In this document: positions 10,101 to 17,692 of the stretch, piece by piece
Layout: every line of letters starts with the position of its first letter
Numbering within the stretch: position 1 is the stretch's first letter
Source: Pyxidicoccus parkwaysis
GTDB taxonomy: Bacteria > Myxococcota > Myxococcia > Myxococcales > Myxococcaceae
Length of the DNA stretch: 64,000 nt
Reading direction: 5' to 3'
Assembly (NCBI RefSeq): GCF_017301735.1
Contig: NZ_CP071090.1
Span: 7,554,001 to 7,618,000, forward strand
Notes under the pieces: generated by a model
What the model was told of the DNA's origin: nothing
Seen by the model: the letters and a program-made list of their open reading frames with translations, nothing else
The model's database searches: none
Made by a program: the position numbers and the translations under genes

Positions 10101-11081
10101 CACCGACAGGTCATCGCGGTAGGGCTCCTGGTCCACGGGAAGCAGGCCCTGGTCCTCCGCGTAGAGGATGAAGACGAGCCGCAAGAGCGTGGAGAGGAGC
10201 CCGCCGTAGACATGCTCCTCACCTCGTGAGAGCGCCTCGTCCAGGGCCCGGGAGCCCTCCCGTTCGAAGGCCGTCTCGAAACCCGTGAGGAGGATGCCGA
10301 GCGCTTCCAGGACCTGGTCGGCCAGCTCGTCGGTGACATCCGCCTGCCGGCGGCGCGACTGCTCCAGGAGCGCGGGAAGCTGATGCTCGGGCAGCACGCC
10401 GAAGAAGCGGCGCGCGTGCAGGAGCATCACCATCGCGTCGAACAGCGGACGACCGCCAGCGGTGACGAGGTCCTTGAACCGGAAGGTGATGTGCCCTGAC
10501 GTCTCTCCGTGGGGCGCATAGACCAGGCGCACGGAGTCACCGTTGAAGAGTAGGCCGATGGGCACACGGGCCGCGCGCAGCAGGCGGTCGAACTTGGCGG
10601 TCGGCTCGTAGAACCACGCGCCCGTGGTGTCTTCCTTCTTGTCCAGGTTCAACCCGGGCGGCAGCTCCCAGGTCAGGAGCGCGAAGCCTTCCGCGGCGCG
10701 GCTGATGGGCGTGGAATCATCCGGCAACCCTTCCGGCTTCGCGGGAGGAGGCCCTCGTCGCAACAGCCCCCGCGTGGGCTTGATCGTCTGTTGCCCCTCC
10801 GCGATGTCGAGCTGGAGGTCCTCCGGAAACACCGTGGTGAAATCATCCTCGGTGTAGCCCAGCACCTCCCGGAGGAAGCGCGGGACATCCGTCACGCGAG
10901 GTGTCTCCCGGCCCGCAAGCAGAACGAACCGCGACTGCGCGGACACCGGCAGGCGCTGCATGCACTGCGCGTCTTCGAGGACCGGGATGGAGACCACCAG
11001 TCCTTCGATGGGCTGTGCCATCCCCATCCATTTGTGGTGATAGCGACGCTCGACGTCCCCGCCAAGGTTCTGACCGTTCAT
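7164..11081 (-). CDS. drmMI: DISARM class 1 adenine-specific DNA methylase DrmMI
   Basis: About 1305 residues, a large gamma-class N6-adenine methyltransferase of the type IIG/BREX-PglX-like fold. The SAM-binding motif I DPAMGSGAFL lies near residue 578 and catalytic motif IV NPPF near 846; ATNTIAQGDTR and KWPVAGANVSVSVVHL follow as in PglX/DrmMI enzymes. The long C-terminal part would carry target recognition. In DISARM the methylase marks host DNA as self; class 1 systems use this adenine enzyme, class 2 a cytosine enzyme (DrmMII). The start ATG at 11081 shares one base with the drmD stop (TGATG) and follows a G-rich ribosome binding site. No nuclease motif seen in the N-terminal 500 residues. 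Confidence 0.92.
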   Translation of the reverse strand: MNGQNLGGDVERRYHHKWMGMAQPIEGLVVSIPVLEDAQCMQRLPVSAQSRFVLLAGRETPRVTDVPRFLREVLGYTEDDFTTVFPEDLQLDIAEGQQTIKPTRGLLRRGPPPAKPEGLPDDSTPISRAAEGFALLTWELPPGLNLDKKEDTTGAWFYEPTAKFDRLLRAARVPIGLLFNGDSVRLVYAPHGETSGHITFRFKDLVTAGGRPLFDAMVMLLHARRFFGVLPEHQLPALLEQSRRRQADVTDELADQVLEALGILLTGFETAFEREGSRALDEALSRGEEHVYGGLLSTLLRLVFILYAEDQGLLPVDQEPYRDDLSVKALHAQLVEDSSQYPDSMNRRFGAWPRLLALFRCIYLGASHDKLRMPARRGELFDPDTFPFLGSASPADAGTDARVPPLDDETVLQVLERLIFLKGQRLSFKSLDVEQIGSVYEGLMGFHVKRLTGAGICLKPSKVWVSVDEVLAQPAKRRAAWLEEEAGLDAKAVKGLSKALEQASTQQMVLTALEPYRAKGTETRRASQLVLQPGDERRRSSSHYTPRSLSAPIVRRALEPLLKTMGPQPSSERLLNLKICDPAMGSGAFLVESCRFLADQVVAAWTRERVLKHDKHEDELMRARRLVAQRCLYGVDKNPWAVKLAKLSLWLVTLAKTEPFTFLDHALKCGDSLVGLDLDQLRAFHWDPASKKQSELPWAFISKALKSSLEKREKILQLALDLEGPERKPLQLDLDPGRVKEGLLREADAALEDIKRIANACVGAFFAHGSDKEREKERVRRLDLIGTWLSKEKNGVPPPMPADIAAFSAPSWTFHWPLEFPEVFHGSRPDPLDNQQPNRAAWIDGFVGNPPFAGKNAIIETGGENYLPWLQAVHEGAHGNADLSAHFFRRAFHLLGEHGSFGFIATNTIAQGDTRATGLKYLVDHGGHLYDAVRSMKWPVAGANVSVSVVHLAKGHVSDLKLEPRLDRLPVKHLNSRLRGNPERADPVALAANTGKSFQGCIVLGMGFVLSPEQRAALVAKSPRNAERIFRYVGGEEINSDPRPGLERHVINFGQVDLAEAERWPDLIRIVRELVKPERDKNNRESYRKWWWQFAEKRIELQEALRKSERCLAISIVSKHLIFDWRPTDVVFSHSAAVFSLSQDRWLSLLQSRVHDIWARLLSSSMRNDLRYAPSDCFETFPFPDFGNTSVLDAVGKQLHFERSQYMQAHNIGLTTTYNRLKDKSVTDTATQRLRDLHVAVDQAVLDAYGWNDIHAPPYCGANPKQLEAFEDEVLDCLFDLNERRAYEEAHPTVRRPAKSRAQTA

Positions 11082-14000
11082 CACCGCGCCCCCGGCCACA
11101 GGTAGACCATGCCCACGGGCACCAGACGGACGACCCGCACAGCGTAGGTGGCCTTCAAGGATTCAGGTTGTTCGACGAGTTCCCTTCCGAGAGCTGTCAA
11201 TCGCTGCTCGAGGTGGACCTTGTCCCGCCTCCACTGGTCCTGCTCCGCCCGGGCGTCGAGCTTGAGCTCGAGCTGCGCGCCCAATGCCTCCCGGATGGCC
11301 TCCTGCTGTGTCAGGAGAATCTGTGTCAGCGCCTTGGCTTCGGACGCCCCCCGCGCCGCCAGCTTTCTGCGAGCATCCTGCTCCCGCACCGAGGCCTGTT
11401 CCTCGATGGCGGACCAGAGCTTCGAGAAATCGGACTCGACACTGGCCAGCAGCCTTTTCTGGACGGCCTTCGGTATCGCGGAGAGCGCGGGCGCTTCCGC
11501 CAGCGTGGTCTCCAGTTGGTCGATTGCCTTGCGGTCCGCCTCGTCCGCGAAGGGCTTCAGGTGCCCGCGGCCGCCGCCGTCCAGCCACCTTGCTGAAACA
11601 GAGACAACTTCGTCATGAAGTCGCGCGGCGCCCTCGCCAAAGAGCGACAACCGGCCGAAGACGATGACGCGCGCCACTGCGTCGCGTCGGGTCTGGACCA
11701 CCGTGACACGGCTCAGGTCGTTCGCGGAGAACCCCTGCGCCAGGAACCGCTGGAGCACCCGCTGGACGAGCGGATGGGACAGGTGCAGGTGGACGAGCTT
11801 GCTGGAGACGCCCGGAGGTGCCTCGAAGACAACTGGAGACAGGGGGCGCTTGCGCCACTCCCACGCGGGCTCGTCGTGTTCCCGGCGCGGACGAATGGAA
11901 TCCAGGGTCGTGTTCCACGAAGCGGGAAGTGCGGGGACCTTCCAGGCCTCCAGCGCCCTGCCCTCTTCCGTGAAGACTTCCCGCTCCAACCGGCCCGCGC
12001 CGGCCAGTTCGAACCCCACGTCCAGCGCGTCGCGCAGCAGGACGGGATTGAAGTCCATCACCTTGCCGCTGCGCTCGCGGAGCTCTCCAATCGCATCCAG
12101 CTCCTTGCGCAGGGATTGGAGCGTGCGCTGGGACTCCAGTTCCCGCTTCGTCACCTCCGTGCGAGTCGAGGTCGCGGCGCGGGAGAGGCTCGCCAGCGTG
12201 CCCTTCGTGATGCCCGAGGCGAGAGCATCGTGCATCTGGTCCATCAGCACGCAGCCCAGGCTGCCCAGCTCGCGCGTGATGGTCTCTACCTTGCGCGCGA
12301 GGGTGTCGAGCACCGCGTCCTCGGCGCGCTGGCCGTAGACGAAGTAGCCGCAGCGGACGGAGGGCGCGGGTTGCAGGGCCCGGTCGATGCGGCCGTTGCG
12401 CTGCTCCATGCGCGAGGGATTCCACGGAATGTCGAAGTGGAACAGGTCCGCGCAGTGCCCCTGCAGGTTGATGCCTTCGCGCGCGGCGTCGGTCGCGAGG
12501 AGAACCCGCACGGGGAACTCCTCCATCGGACCGTTGAAGGCGGCCTGCACCTCCGCGCGCTTCACGTCATCGATGCCGCCCGTCAGCGTGAGGATGCGCT
12601 CATCGCCCCGTTGGGTCCCCTCGAAGGCGGCGGTGAGCTGCTCCTTGAGGTAGCGGAGCGTGTCGCCATACTCGGTAAAGACGATGACCCGGCGGGGCTT
12701 CCATGCGGCGCCTCGAGTGAGCGGGCATTGGTGCTCGCGAATCCAGTGGAGGAGGGCCCGGAGCTTCGCGTCCCGGGCAGCGCGGTGACGGGCGCTCAGC
12801 TTGAGCATGTCATCCAGGAGCTTGCGCGCCTGGACGGTGGCGGACAGGTTCTGACTGTCCTCGCGGATGGTCTCCGCGAACGACAGCTCGAGTGCGTCGT
12901 CCGTCTCGCCGTGCTCCTCGGACTCAGGAGCCGTGTCGCCGGTGAGCGCTCCGCCGTCGGGAGCCATCGTTCCGGCACCGAAAGCCGCCGCGTGGACGGA
13001 GAGGGTGCGGTGGAACGCCTCGATGCTGGAGAGGAGGCGCTTCTGGAGGTTGATGAAGACCAGGCGCCCCTGCTTCGTCCCGGGCGCCATGAGCTCCGTG
13101 TAGCGCGCGAGCTTCTGGGACAGCTCCAGTTCCGGAGCAGAGGCTTCGCCCAGGTCGACACGCTGCTCGACGGTCTTCCCGTCGGGAGCGAGCCACTCGG
13201 CGTGCCAGCGTCCCGAGTCATGCGTCAGCCGCACGCCCACCACGTACCGCTCGGGGTAGCGCTGCGAGCTGCCCAGGGCGCGAAGGTCGCCCTTGAGACG
13301 GCGCACCATGACGGGAGCCAGCTGTGATTCGCGGACGCGGGTGCCCCGCGTGAAGCGCTGTGGGTCCAACATCTCCAGCAGCGCGGAGAAGCTGTTGGAG
13401 TGGCCGTTGTGGGGCGTCGCGGAGAGGAAGAGCCGGTGCTCGAAGCGCTCCGCCAGTGAGCGGATGCTGCGAGTGGTCTCCGTGTCGATGGCGTACCGGC
13501 TGGCCGATGCGGGCGCGACGACGTGCGCCTCGTCGAGCACCAACAGGGACTTGTGGTGACCCTTCTCCTCCAGGAGGGTCTTCAGCGGCTCGAAGTACTC
13601 GCTGCGCCGCAGCGTCTGGTACGACACGATGAAGCGCGAGTGCGTCGCCCAGACTGGGACCTGGAAGCCGCGCTCCTGCCGGCGGCGGGAGACGAACTCG
13701 CTGTTGAAGATTTCGAAGCGCAGACCGAAGCGCTTCTCCATCTCATCGCGCCACTGGAGCGTCACCGACGCCGGGCAGACGATGAGGACGCGGTCCACGC
13801 GCTGGCGGAGGATGAGCTCCTGCAACACCAGCCCCGCCTCGATGGTCTTTCCGAGCCCTACGTCATCGGCGATGAAGAGATTCACCCGGGGCAGCTCGAG
13901 CGCCTTCTTGAGAGGCGTGAGCTGGTGATTCATCAAGTGGATGCCCGCGCGGAACGGCGCCTGGAAGAGCCGGGCGTCGGTGGCGGTGACGGAGCTCCAC

Positions 14001-14260
14001 TTGAGCGCGTGCAGATAGGCAGCGAAGTGACGGGGCTCGTCGAAACGCTCAGGCGTTCCCAATCCACCCTGTTCAGGTCGGACGACCCGAGCGGCGAGCT
14101 CACGCTCCCACAAGACAGACAAGGGACGACCCTGTGCGTCATCATCGAGACATGTGAGACGAACGAGGGTGTGTTGCTCCCGGGCGTCCGAAGGAGCGAT
14201 GACCTCGTTGACCAGATACTGACGGTGTCTGACCTGCGCGATATCACCCGCGCACGGCAT
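11081..14260 (-). CDS. drmD: DISARM SNF2-family helicase DrmD
   Basis: About 1059 residues, the first gene of the operon. SNF2/SWI2 motifs: DDVGLGKTIEAGLV (Walker A, near residue 135), LLVLDEAHVV (DEAH, near 240), LSATPHNGHS (motif III, near 280), and the C-terminal helicase half with ATDAAREGINLQ, DIPWNPSRMEQRNGRIDR (near 600-625). The remaining 400 residues are charged and helical. DrmD is specific to class 1 DISARM. I chose ATG at 14260; a GTG at 14275 gives five more residues. Neither has an obvious ribosome binding site, which fits a short or regulated leader. A perfect inverted repeat lies 46 nt upstream of the ATG. Confidence 0.92.
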   Translation of the reverse strand: MPCAGDIAQVRHRQYLVNEVIAPSDAREQHTLVRLTCLDDDAQGRPLSVLWERELAARVVRPEQGGLGTPERFDEPRHFAAYLHALKWSSVTATDARLFQAPFRAGIHLMNHQLTPLKKALELPRVNLFIADDVGLGKTIEAGLVLQELILRQRVDRVLIVCPASVTLQWRDEMEKRFGLRFEIFNSEFVSRRRQERGFQVPVWATHSRFIVSYQTLRRSEYFEPLKTLLEEKGHHKSLLVLDEAHVVAPASASRYAIDTETTRSIRSLAERFEHRLFLSATPHNGHSNSFSALLEMLDPQRFTRGTRVRESQLAPVMVRRLKGDLRALGSSQRYPERYVVGVRLTHDSGRWHAEWLAPDGKTVEQRVDLGEASAPELELSQKLARYTELMAPGTKQGRLVFINLQKRLLSSIEAFHRTLSVHAAAFGAGTMAPDGGALTGDTAPESEEHGETDDALELSFAETIREDSQNLSATVQARKLLDDMLKLSARHRAARDAKLRALLHWIREHQCPLTRGAAWKPRRVIVFTEYGDTLRYLKEQLTAAFEGTQRGDERILTLTGGIDDVKRAEVQAAFNGPMEEFPVRVLLATDAAREGINLQGHCADLFHFDIPWNPSRMEQRNGRIDRALQPAPSVRCGYFVYGQRAEDAVLDTLARKVETITRELGSLGCVLMDQMHDALASGITKGTLASLSRAATSTRTEVTKRELESQRTLQSLRKELDAIGELRERSGKVMDFNPVLLRDALDVGFELAGAGRLEREVFTEEGRALEAWKVPALPASWNTTLDSIRPRREHDEPAWEWRKRPLSPVVFEAPPGVSSKLVHLHLSHPLVQRVLQRFLAQGFSANDLSRVTVVQTRRDAVARVIVFGRLSLFGEGAARLHDEVVSVSARWLDGGGRGHLKPFADEADRKAIDQLETTLAEAPALSAIPKAVQKRLLASVESDFSKLWSAIEEQASVREQDARRKLAARGASEAKALTQILLTQQEAIREALGAQLELKLDARAEQDQWRRDKVHLEQRLTALGRELVEQPESLKATYAVRVVRLVPVGMVYLWPGAR

Positions 14261-14275
14261 GGGAGCGGTGGGCAC

Positions 14276-14775
14276 GGGAGCAACATCTCGCTACAGGGCT
14301 GTATTTTACATACCCCGAGCGGGGTATGTACAGCGTTAGCAGGTCAGCCTCCTGAGGGCTTCGATGCGTCCATCCGCTCTCCCGGCTGCCCCGGCGGCTT
14401 CAGGGTAAAAACAAACCCCTGTGGCACCTTGGCGAGGTGAGCCCCGGCGCGAGAGACACCCCAGACACGTGGTGTTGAAGCTCAAAAACAGCCAACAGGC
14501 CCAGGCGTCTGCCACGCATTTGATACGAGTTCGGCCTGAGTAGGCATATACCCCAGGGGCTCAAGCGGCCTGTCCACCGGCCGGGAGCATCGCTCGGGTG
14601 GCCCCGTCAGCGACCCTCCTCGGCCTCTCTGCACCCTCCCTCTCAGGCGCCTCGACTGTGCAGGGGGCTTCACACCCGTGTGCCAGGCGCGGCACGAGGA
14701 TCTGGGCAAGCGAGGTTGCGTCCGGGCGGGAGCGGGGCCTTCCCGGCTGGCCTCAAGGATGCATTGCTCGCGCAC
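14276..14775. other. Divergent intergenic region between DISARM and the six-gene operon
   Basis: About 500 bp with no convincing gene. It holds the inverted repeat at 14307-14330. Toward the plus-strand operon there is a weak promoter-like pair, TTGATA at 14520-14525 and CATATA at 14545-14550 with 19 bp between, followed directly by ACCCCAGGGG, a degenerate echo of the palindrome core. The local base composition drops (AAAAACAGCC, ATTTGATACG) compared with the surrounding coding DNA, as expected for a regulatory region. Confidence 0.4.
14307..14330. promoter_or_regulatory. Perfect inverted repeat, probable operator of the DISARM operon
   Basis: TACATACCCC - GAGC - GGGGTATGTA: two perfect 10-nt arms with a 4-nt spacer, 46 nt upstream of drmD. 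On the minus strand the end of the repeat overlaps a possible -10 element (TAAAAT, 14308 to 14303), placing a start site near 14295. It is too close to the start codon and not followed by a T-run toward any gene end, so a repressor site is more likely than a terminator. The A-T-ACCCC/GGGGT-A-T arms resemble operators of CsoR/FrmR-type copper, formaldehyde or sulfide sensors (comparison from memory); no such gene is in this window. Confidence 0.6.
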
Positions 14776-15822
14776 ATGGGCCGGGACCGAGCTGTTTCCC
14801 TGATGGACGACCTTCGCGCCACCAACCCCAGCGAGCACACGCGCTGGCTGGTCGAGCCCGATGAGCCGGCCTTCCGCGAGCTGCTTCACGCGCGCTACGC
14901 GGAGACGTATTCCTACCCGTTCCTCTACGAGCCCGGCGGCGCCGTGCGGCTCTGGAGGGACGGGGCGCTGCTGAGCTTCGGCGAGTTCGACGCGCGGGGC
15001 GCGCTGCTGTGGCACACGGGCCTGTGGCGCAAGCCGGGGCGGGACTCGCTGGACTCGGGGCTCTCCGTGGCGCTGCCGAGCCGCCGCACCATCATGGGCC
15101 GCGCCGAGCACGAGGCGCTGTGGGGCTCGCTGCTGGAGCGGCTCGGGCGCTGGGTGGGCTTCCTGCACCAGAACACCTCCACGCTGCACGTCATGGCGCA
15201 GCGCTACGCCTCGCGCTTCATGCGCGCGAGGCCCATGGGCCTCGTCGTCAACTACACGCGGGGCGAGACGGTGATTGGCGTGGAGGAGGGCTCGGGCGTG
15301 CCCATGCAGGCACTGGCGATGACGACGGTGCTCGCGCCCCCGCCGCCACGCCGGCGCTACCTGCCCGAGGGCCCGTGGGGGGAGTGGCTCGTGTCCATCC
15401 TGGCCGGGGTGGGGCTCGCGGAGTCGGTGGCCTTCACGCCGCTGGAGCGCCGGGCACGGAGGGAGGGCGCCGTGCTGCGTCCGCTCGACTGGAACGCGTC
15501 GCTGCGTCTGGAGCGGCGGGTCCTCGTGGGCTTCAGCGCGGAGGGCACCCCGGCGCTCACGTCGGAGCGGGCGCGCGTGGACCTCATCCACCTGCCCATG
15601 GGCGAGCCCCGGTGGGTGGCCGAGGGGACGCCGGTGCTCCTCGCGGCCGGCTTTCTTCCGACGGGCATCCGCCTCCACCAGCGCGAGCCGGATGAGCTCG
15701 TCTTCCAATACGTGGCGGACCCGAGGGCCGCGTGTGAAGTCGTGAGCCGCGCCCGGCTGGACGGCGCGCGAGCCCGGGAGCTCTTCGCGGGATGGATGGA
15801 GCGATGCGCGCGAACTTCGTAG
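14776..15822 (+). CDS. GNAT-fold-like protein, first gene of unrecognised biosynthetic operon
   Basis: About 348 residues. I do not recognise it firmly. Residues 20-175 contain a stretch (FRELLHARYAETYSYPF ... GFLHQNTSTLHVMAQRYA ... GLVVNYT) that resembles an N-acyltransferase of the GNAT superfamily, where the H-xx-AQRYA-F part would be the acyl-CoA loop; this is inference from pattern only. A hydrophobic GEWLVSILAGVGLAESVAF segment and a C-terminal beta-rich half follow. Start: ATG at 14776 is used; TTG 14764 has AAGGAT 4-9 nt upstream, and ATG 14803 is also possible. Its end lies 30-40 nt inside the neighbourhood of the next start, so the two genes overlap and are probably co-translated. 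Confidence 0.6.
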   Translation: MGRDRAVSLMDDLRATNPSEHTRWLVEPDEPAFRELLHARYAETYSYPFLYEPGGAVRLWRDGALLSFGEFDARGALLWHTGLWRKPGRDSLDSGLSVALPSRRTIMGRAEHEALWGSLLERLGRWVGFLHQNTSTLHVMAQRYASRFMRARPMGLVVNYTRGETVIGVEEGSGVPMQALAMTTVLAPPPPRRRYLPEGPWGEWLVSILAGVGLAESVAFTPLERRARREGAVLRPLDWNASLRLERRVLVGFSAEGTPALTSERARVDLIHLPMGEPRWVAEGTPVLLAAGFLPTGIRLHQREPDELVFQYVADPRAACEVVSRARLDGARARELFAGWMERCARTS

Positions 15823-17078
15823 ACACGGTGATGGCGCGGCTGGACGGCGAGGTCGCCACCATCTGGGCCACGGTGCTGCTGCGGCTGGAGGACAGGCCCG
15901 ACGTGGCGCTCCTGCGCCGGGGGCTGCGCGCGCTGGTGCGGGAGAGCGAGCGCCTCAACGTGACCTGGAACGACGCGCGCCGCGCATGGGTGCCCGCGGT
16001 GCGCGGGGACGCGGAGGTGGACGCGGCCCTGGTGGAAGGCGCAGAGCCCCTGTCCGAGCCCGACGCCGTGGCGCGAATCATCAACACGCGGGTAGACCTC
16101 ACGCGCGACGTGCCGCTGCGGCTGCACCTGCATCCCATGGTGGACGCGGCCCAGGGGCCCTGGCTGCTGGGCATCCAGTTGCACCACGCCATCGGGGATG
16201 CGAAGGCGCTGGCGCACCTGCTGGAGCGGCTGTGGCTGCTCTGCGCGGGACGCGGCTCGGAGTCGCGCCCGCTGGAGCCCTCGACGCTCACGGATGGCAA
16301 GGTACTGCTCGCGGCGCTGCGCCAGCCTGGCCCGGTGCTGGGGCTCGCGAGTCCGCGCCGGCGGCTCCTGGCGCAGCGGGGAATGGGGCTGCGCCGCAGT
16401 GGGGACACCGCCGGACACGCGCTGTCGGCCACGGCGCGGCTCACGCTTCCCCAGGGCGACACCGACCTCCAGGCGTCGGACGTCTTCTTCTCCGCGCTGC
16501 TCGCGGGCGTGGCGCTGCGAGAGTCCCCGGCGGACGGACTCATCCGCCTGCGCATGCCGGTGGACCTGCGGAGGATGCTGGGGCTCGGGCGGACGCTGGG
16601 CAATGGCTGCTCCGCGGTGCCGATTGAAATCTCCCTGAAAGAGGTCCGCGCCCGGCTGGAGGCCCCGCGCGAGCTGGCCCGCTTCCTCCGCTCCGAGGTG
16701 CAGCGGGTGCTCGATGAGGGCGTGCACTGGACGACGGCGCTGGAGTGCATGGCGGTGGCCCGGCTCGCACCGGCGCGGGTGCTGCGCAGGAACGCGCGTC
16801 CCGGGCTCATCGCCGAGCCCCGGACGAACACGCTCGTCGTCACCTACCTGGGACGGATGGACAAGCACTTCACGCAGGCGCCGTTCCGCATCCGCTCCAT
16901 GCGCAGCCACACGGCCACCTGGGGCGCCACGGGCCTGTCGTTCGCGGACACGCTCAACATCAGCACGGCGGCCTTCGAGGGCCTCTGGACGCGCGAGGAG
17001 TTGCGCGACTTCACGGAGCGCGTCGCCGGGTGGGCGGCCTCGGGCTTCGGCCTGCGGGCGGAGGTGCTCGCGCCATGA
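15804..17078 (+). CDS. Condensation-domain-like / wax-ester-synthase-like acyltransferase
   Basis: About 424 residues. The motif LGIQLHHAIGDAKALAHLL near residue 130 is the HHxxxD active-site signature of the chloramphenicol-acetyltransferase fold shared by NRPS condensation domains, PapA-type acyltransferases and WS/DGAT enzymes. Later segments (RMPVDLRRMLG, LGNGCSAVPIEI, and NTLVVTYLGRMD) match the bridge and floor-loop positions of that family. It would transfer an acyl group to an alcohol or amine. ATG 15804 is chosen (GGATGGAGCG upstream); ATG 15792 is also in frame; both overlap the previous gene. Stop TGA overlaps the next ATG (ATGA). Stand-alone, with no carrier protein gene nearby. 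Confidence 0.75.
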   Translation: MRANFVDTVMARLDGEVATIWATVLLRLEDRPDVALLRRGLRALVRESERLNVTWNDARRAWVPAVRGDAEVDAALVEGAEPLSEPDAVARIINTRVDLTRDVPLRLHLHPMVDAAQGPWLLGIQLHHAIGDAKALAHLLERLWLLCAGRGSESRPLEPSTLTDGKVLLAALRQPGPVLGLASPRRRLLAQRGMGLRRSGDTAGHALSATARLTLPQGDTDLQASDVFFSALLAGVALRESPADGLIRLRMPVDLRRMLGLGRTLGNGCSAVPIEISLKEVRARLEAPRELARFLRSEVQRVLDEGVHWTTALECMAVARLAPARVLRRNARPGLIAEPRTNTLVVTYLGRMDKHFTQAPFRIRSMRSHTATWGATGLSFADTLNISTAAFEGLWTREELRDFTERVAGWAASGFGLRAEVLAP

Positions 17079-17686
17079 TGGGGCTGCGCGAGGCGCCCGG
17101 GGTCTACCTGGGCTTCATCTCCCTGCACGTGCTCGCGGGGCACCTGGGCACAAGCCTCGTCTACCGCCTGCGCTTCGGGCGCAGCCCGCTGGCCTACCGG
17201 AGCGCGGCGGCGGATTCCGCGCACACGCGCGTCACGCGGCGCATCAGTGGCGTCTCGCTGCTCTGGGCCGGCTCCGTGCTCGCGGCCGCGTTCTGGCCCG
17301 CGTGGTCCGTCATGCCCTGGGGACGGCCGCTGCTGCCCATTCCTCCGCTCGCGGGTTGGGTGCTCGGTATCGTGGGGCTCATGGGCATGCTGTGGGCCCA
17401 GTATGGAATGGGCCCGGCGTTCCGCATCGGCGTGGACGCGGGGGAGGCCCGGCCCGCGCTGCACGAGGGGGGACTCCACCGCTACTCGCGCAACCCCATC
17501 TACGTGTTCTCCTACCTGTACCTCGCGGGGGCTTCGCTCTGGGCTCCGTCCGTGGTGACGCTGGGCGCCTGTGCGGCGCTCGGGGGGCTCTTCCATCAAC
17601 TGGTGCTCCAGGAGGAGCGGTTCCTCGCGGACCGCCTCGGTGAGCCCTACGCGCGCTATTGCCAGCGCGTCCCTCGCTACTTCTGA
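17075..17686 (+). CDS. Isoprenylcysteine-carboxyl-methyltransferase-like membrane methyltransferase
   Basis: 203 residues, integral membrane. Four hydrophobic segments are visible (GVYLGFISLHVLAG; VSLLWAGSVLAAAFW; LAGWVLGIVGLMGMLWAQ; YVFSYLYLAGASLW). The motif LHRYSRNPIYVFSYL near residue 135, followed by EERFLADRLGEPYARYCQRVPRY at the C-terminus, is the signature of the ICMT/PEMT-like family (H-x-RNPxY ... E-E-xxL ... G-xxY-xxY-xxxVPR). The enzymes methylate isoprenylated or lipid substrates with SAM at the membrane. Translationally coupled to the acyltransferase by an ATGA overlap; followed six bases later by the desaturase gene. Substrate unknown. Confidence 0.8.
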   Translation: MMGLREAPGVYLGFISLHVLAGHLGTSLVYRLRFGRSPLAYRSAAADSAHTRVTRRISGVSLLWAGSVLAAAFWPAWSVMPWGRPLLPIPPLAGWVLGIVGLMGMLWAQYGMGPAFRIGVDAGEARPALHEGGLHRYSRNPIYVFSYLYLAGASLWAPSVVTLGACAALGGLFHQLVLQEERFLADRLGEPYARYCQRVPRYF

Positions 17687-17692
17687 CGCGCC

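Noticed and set aside
11615-13327. Plus-strand open frame of 570 codons inside drmD
   Set aside because: Shadow of the SNF2 gene; third-position GC bias favours the minus frame.
14307-14330. Palindrome as a terminator of DISARM or of the plus-strand operon
   Set aside because: It precedes both operons, is 46 nt before a start codon and lacks a T-run in the right direction.
14482-16910. Minus-strand open frames opposite the biosynthetic operon
   Set aside because: Arg/Pro/His-rich; plus-strand frames have enzyme motifs and overlap starts/stops correctly.
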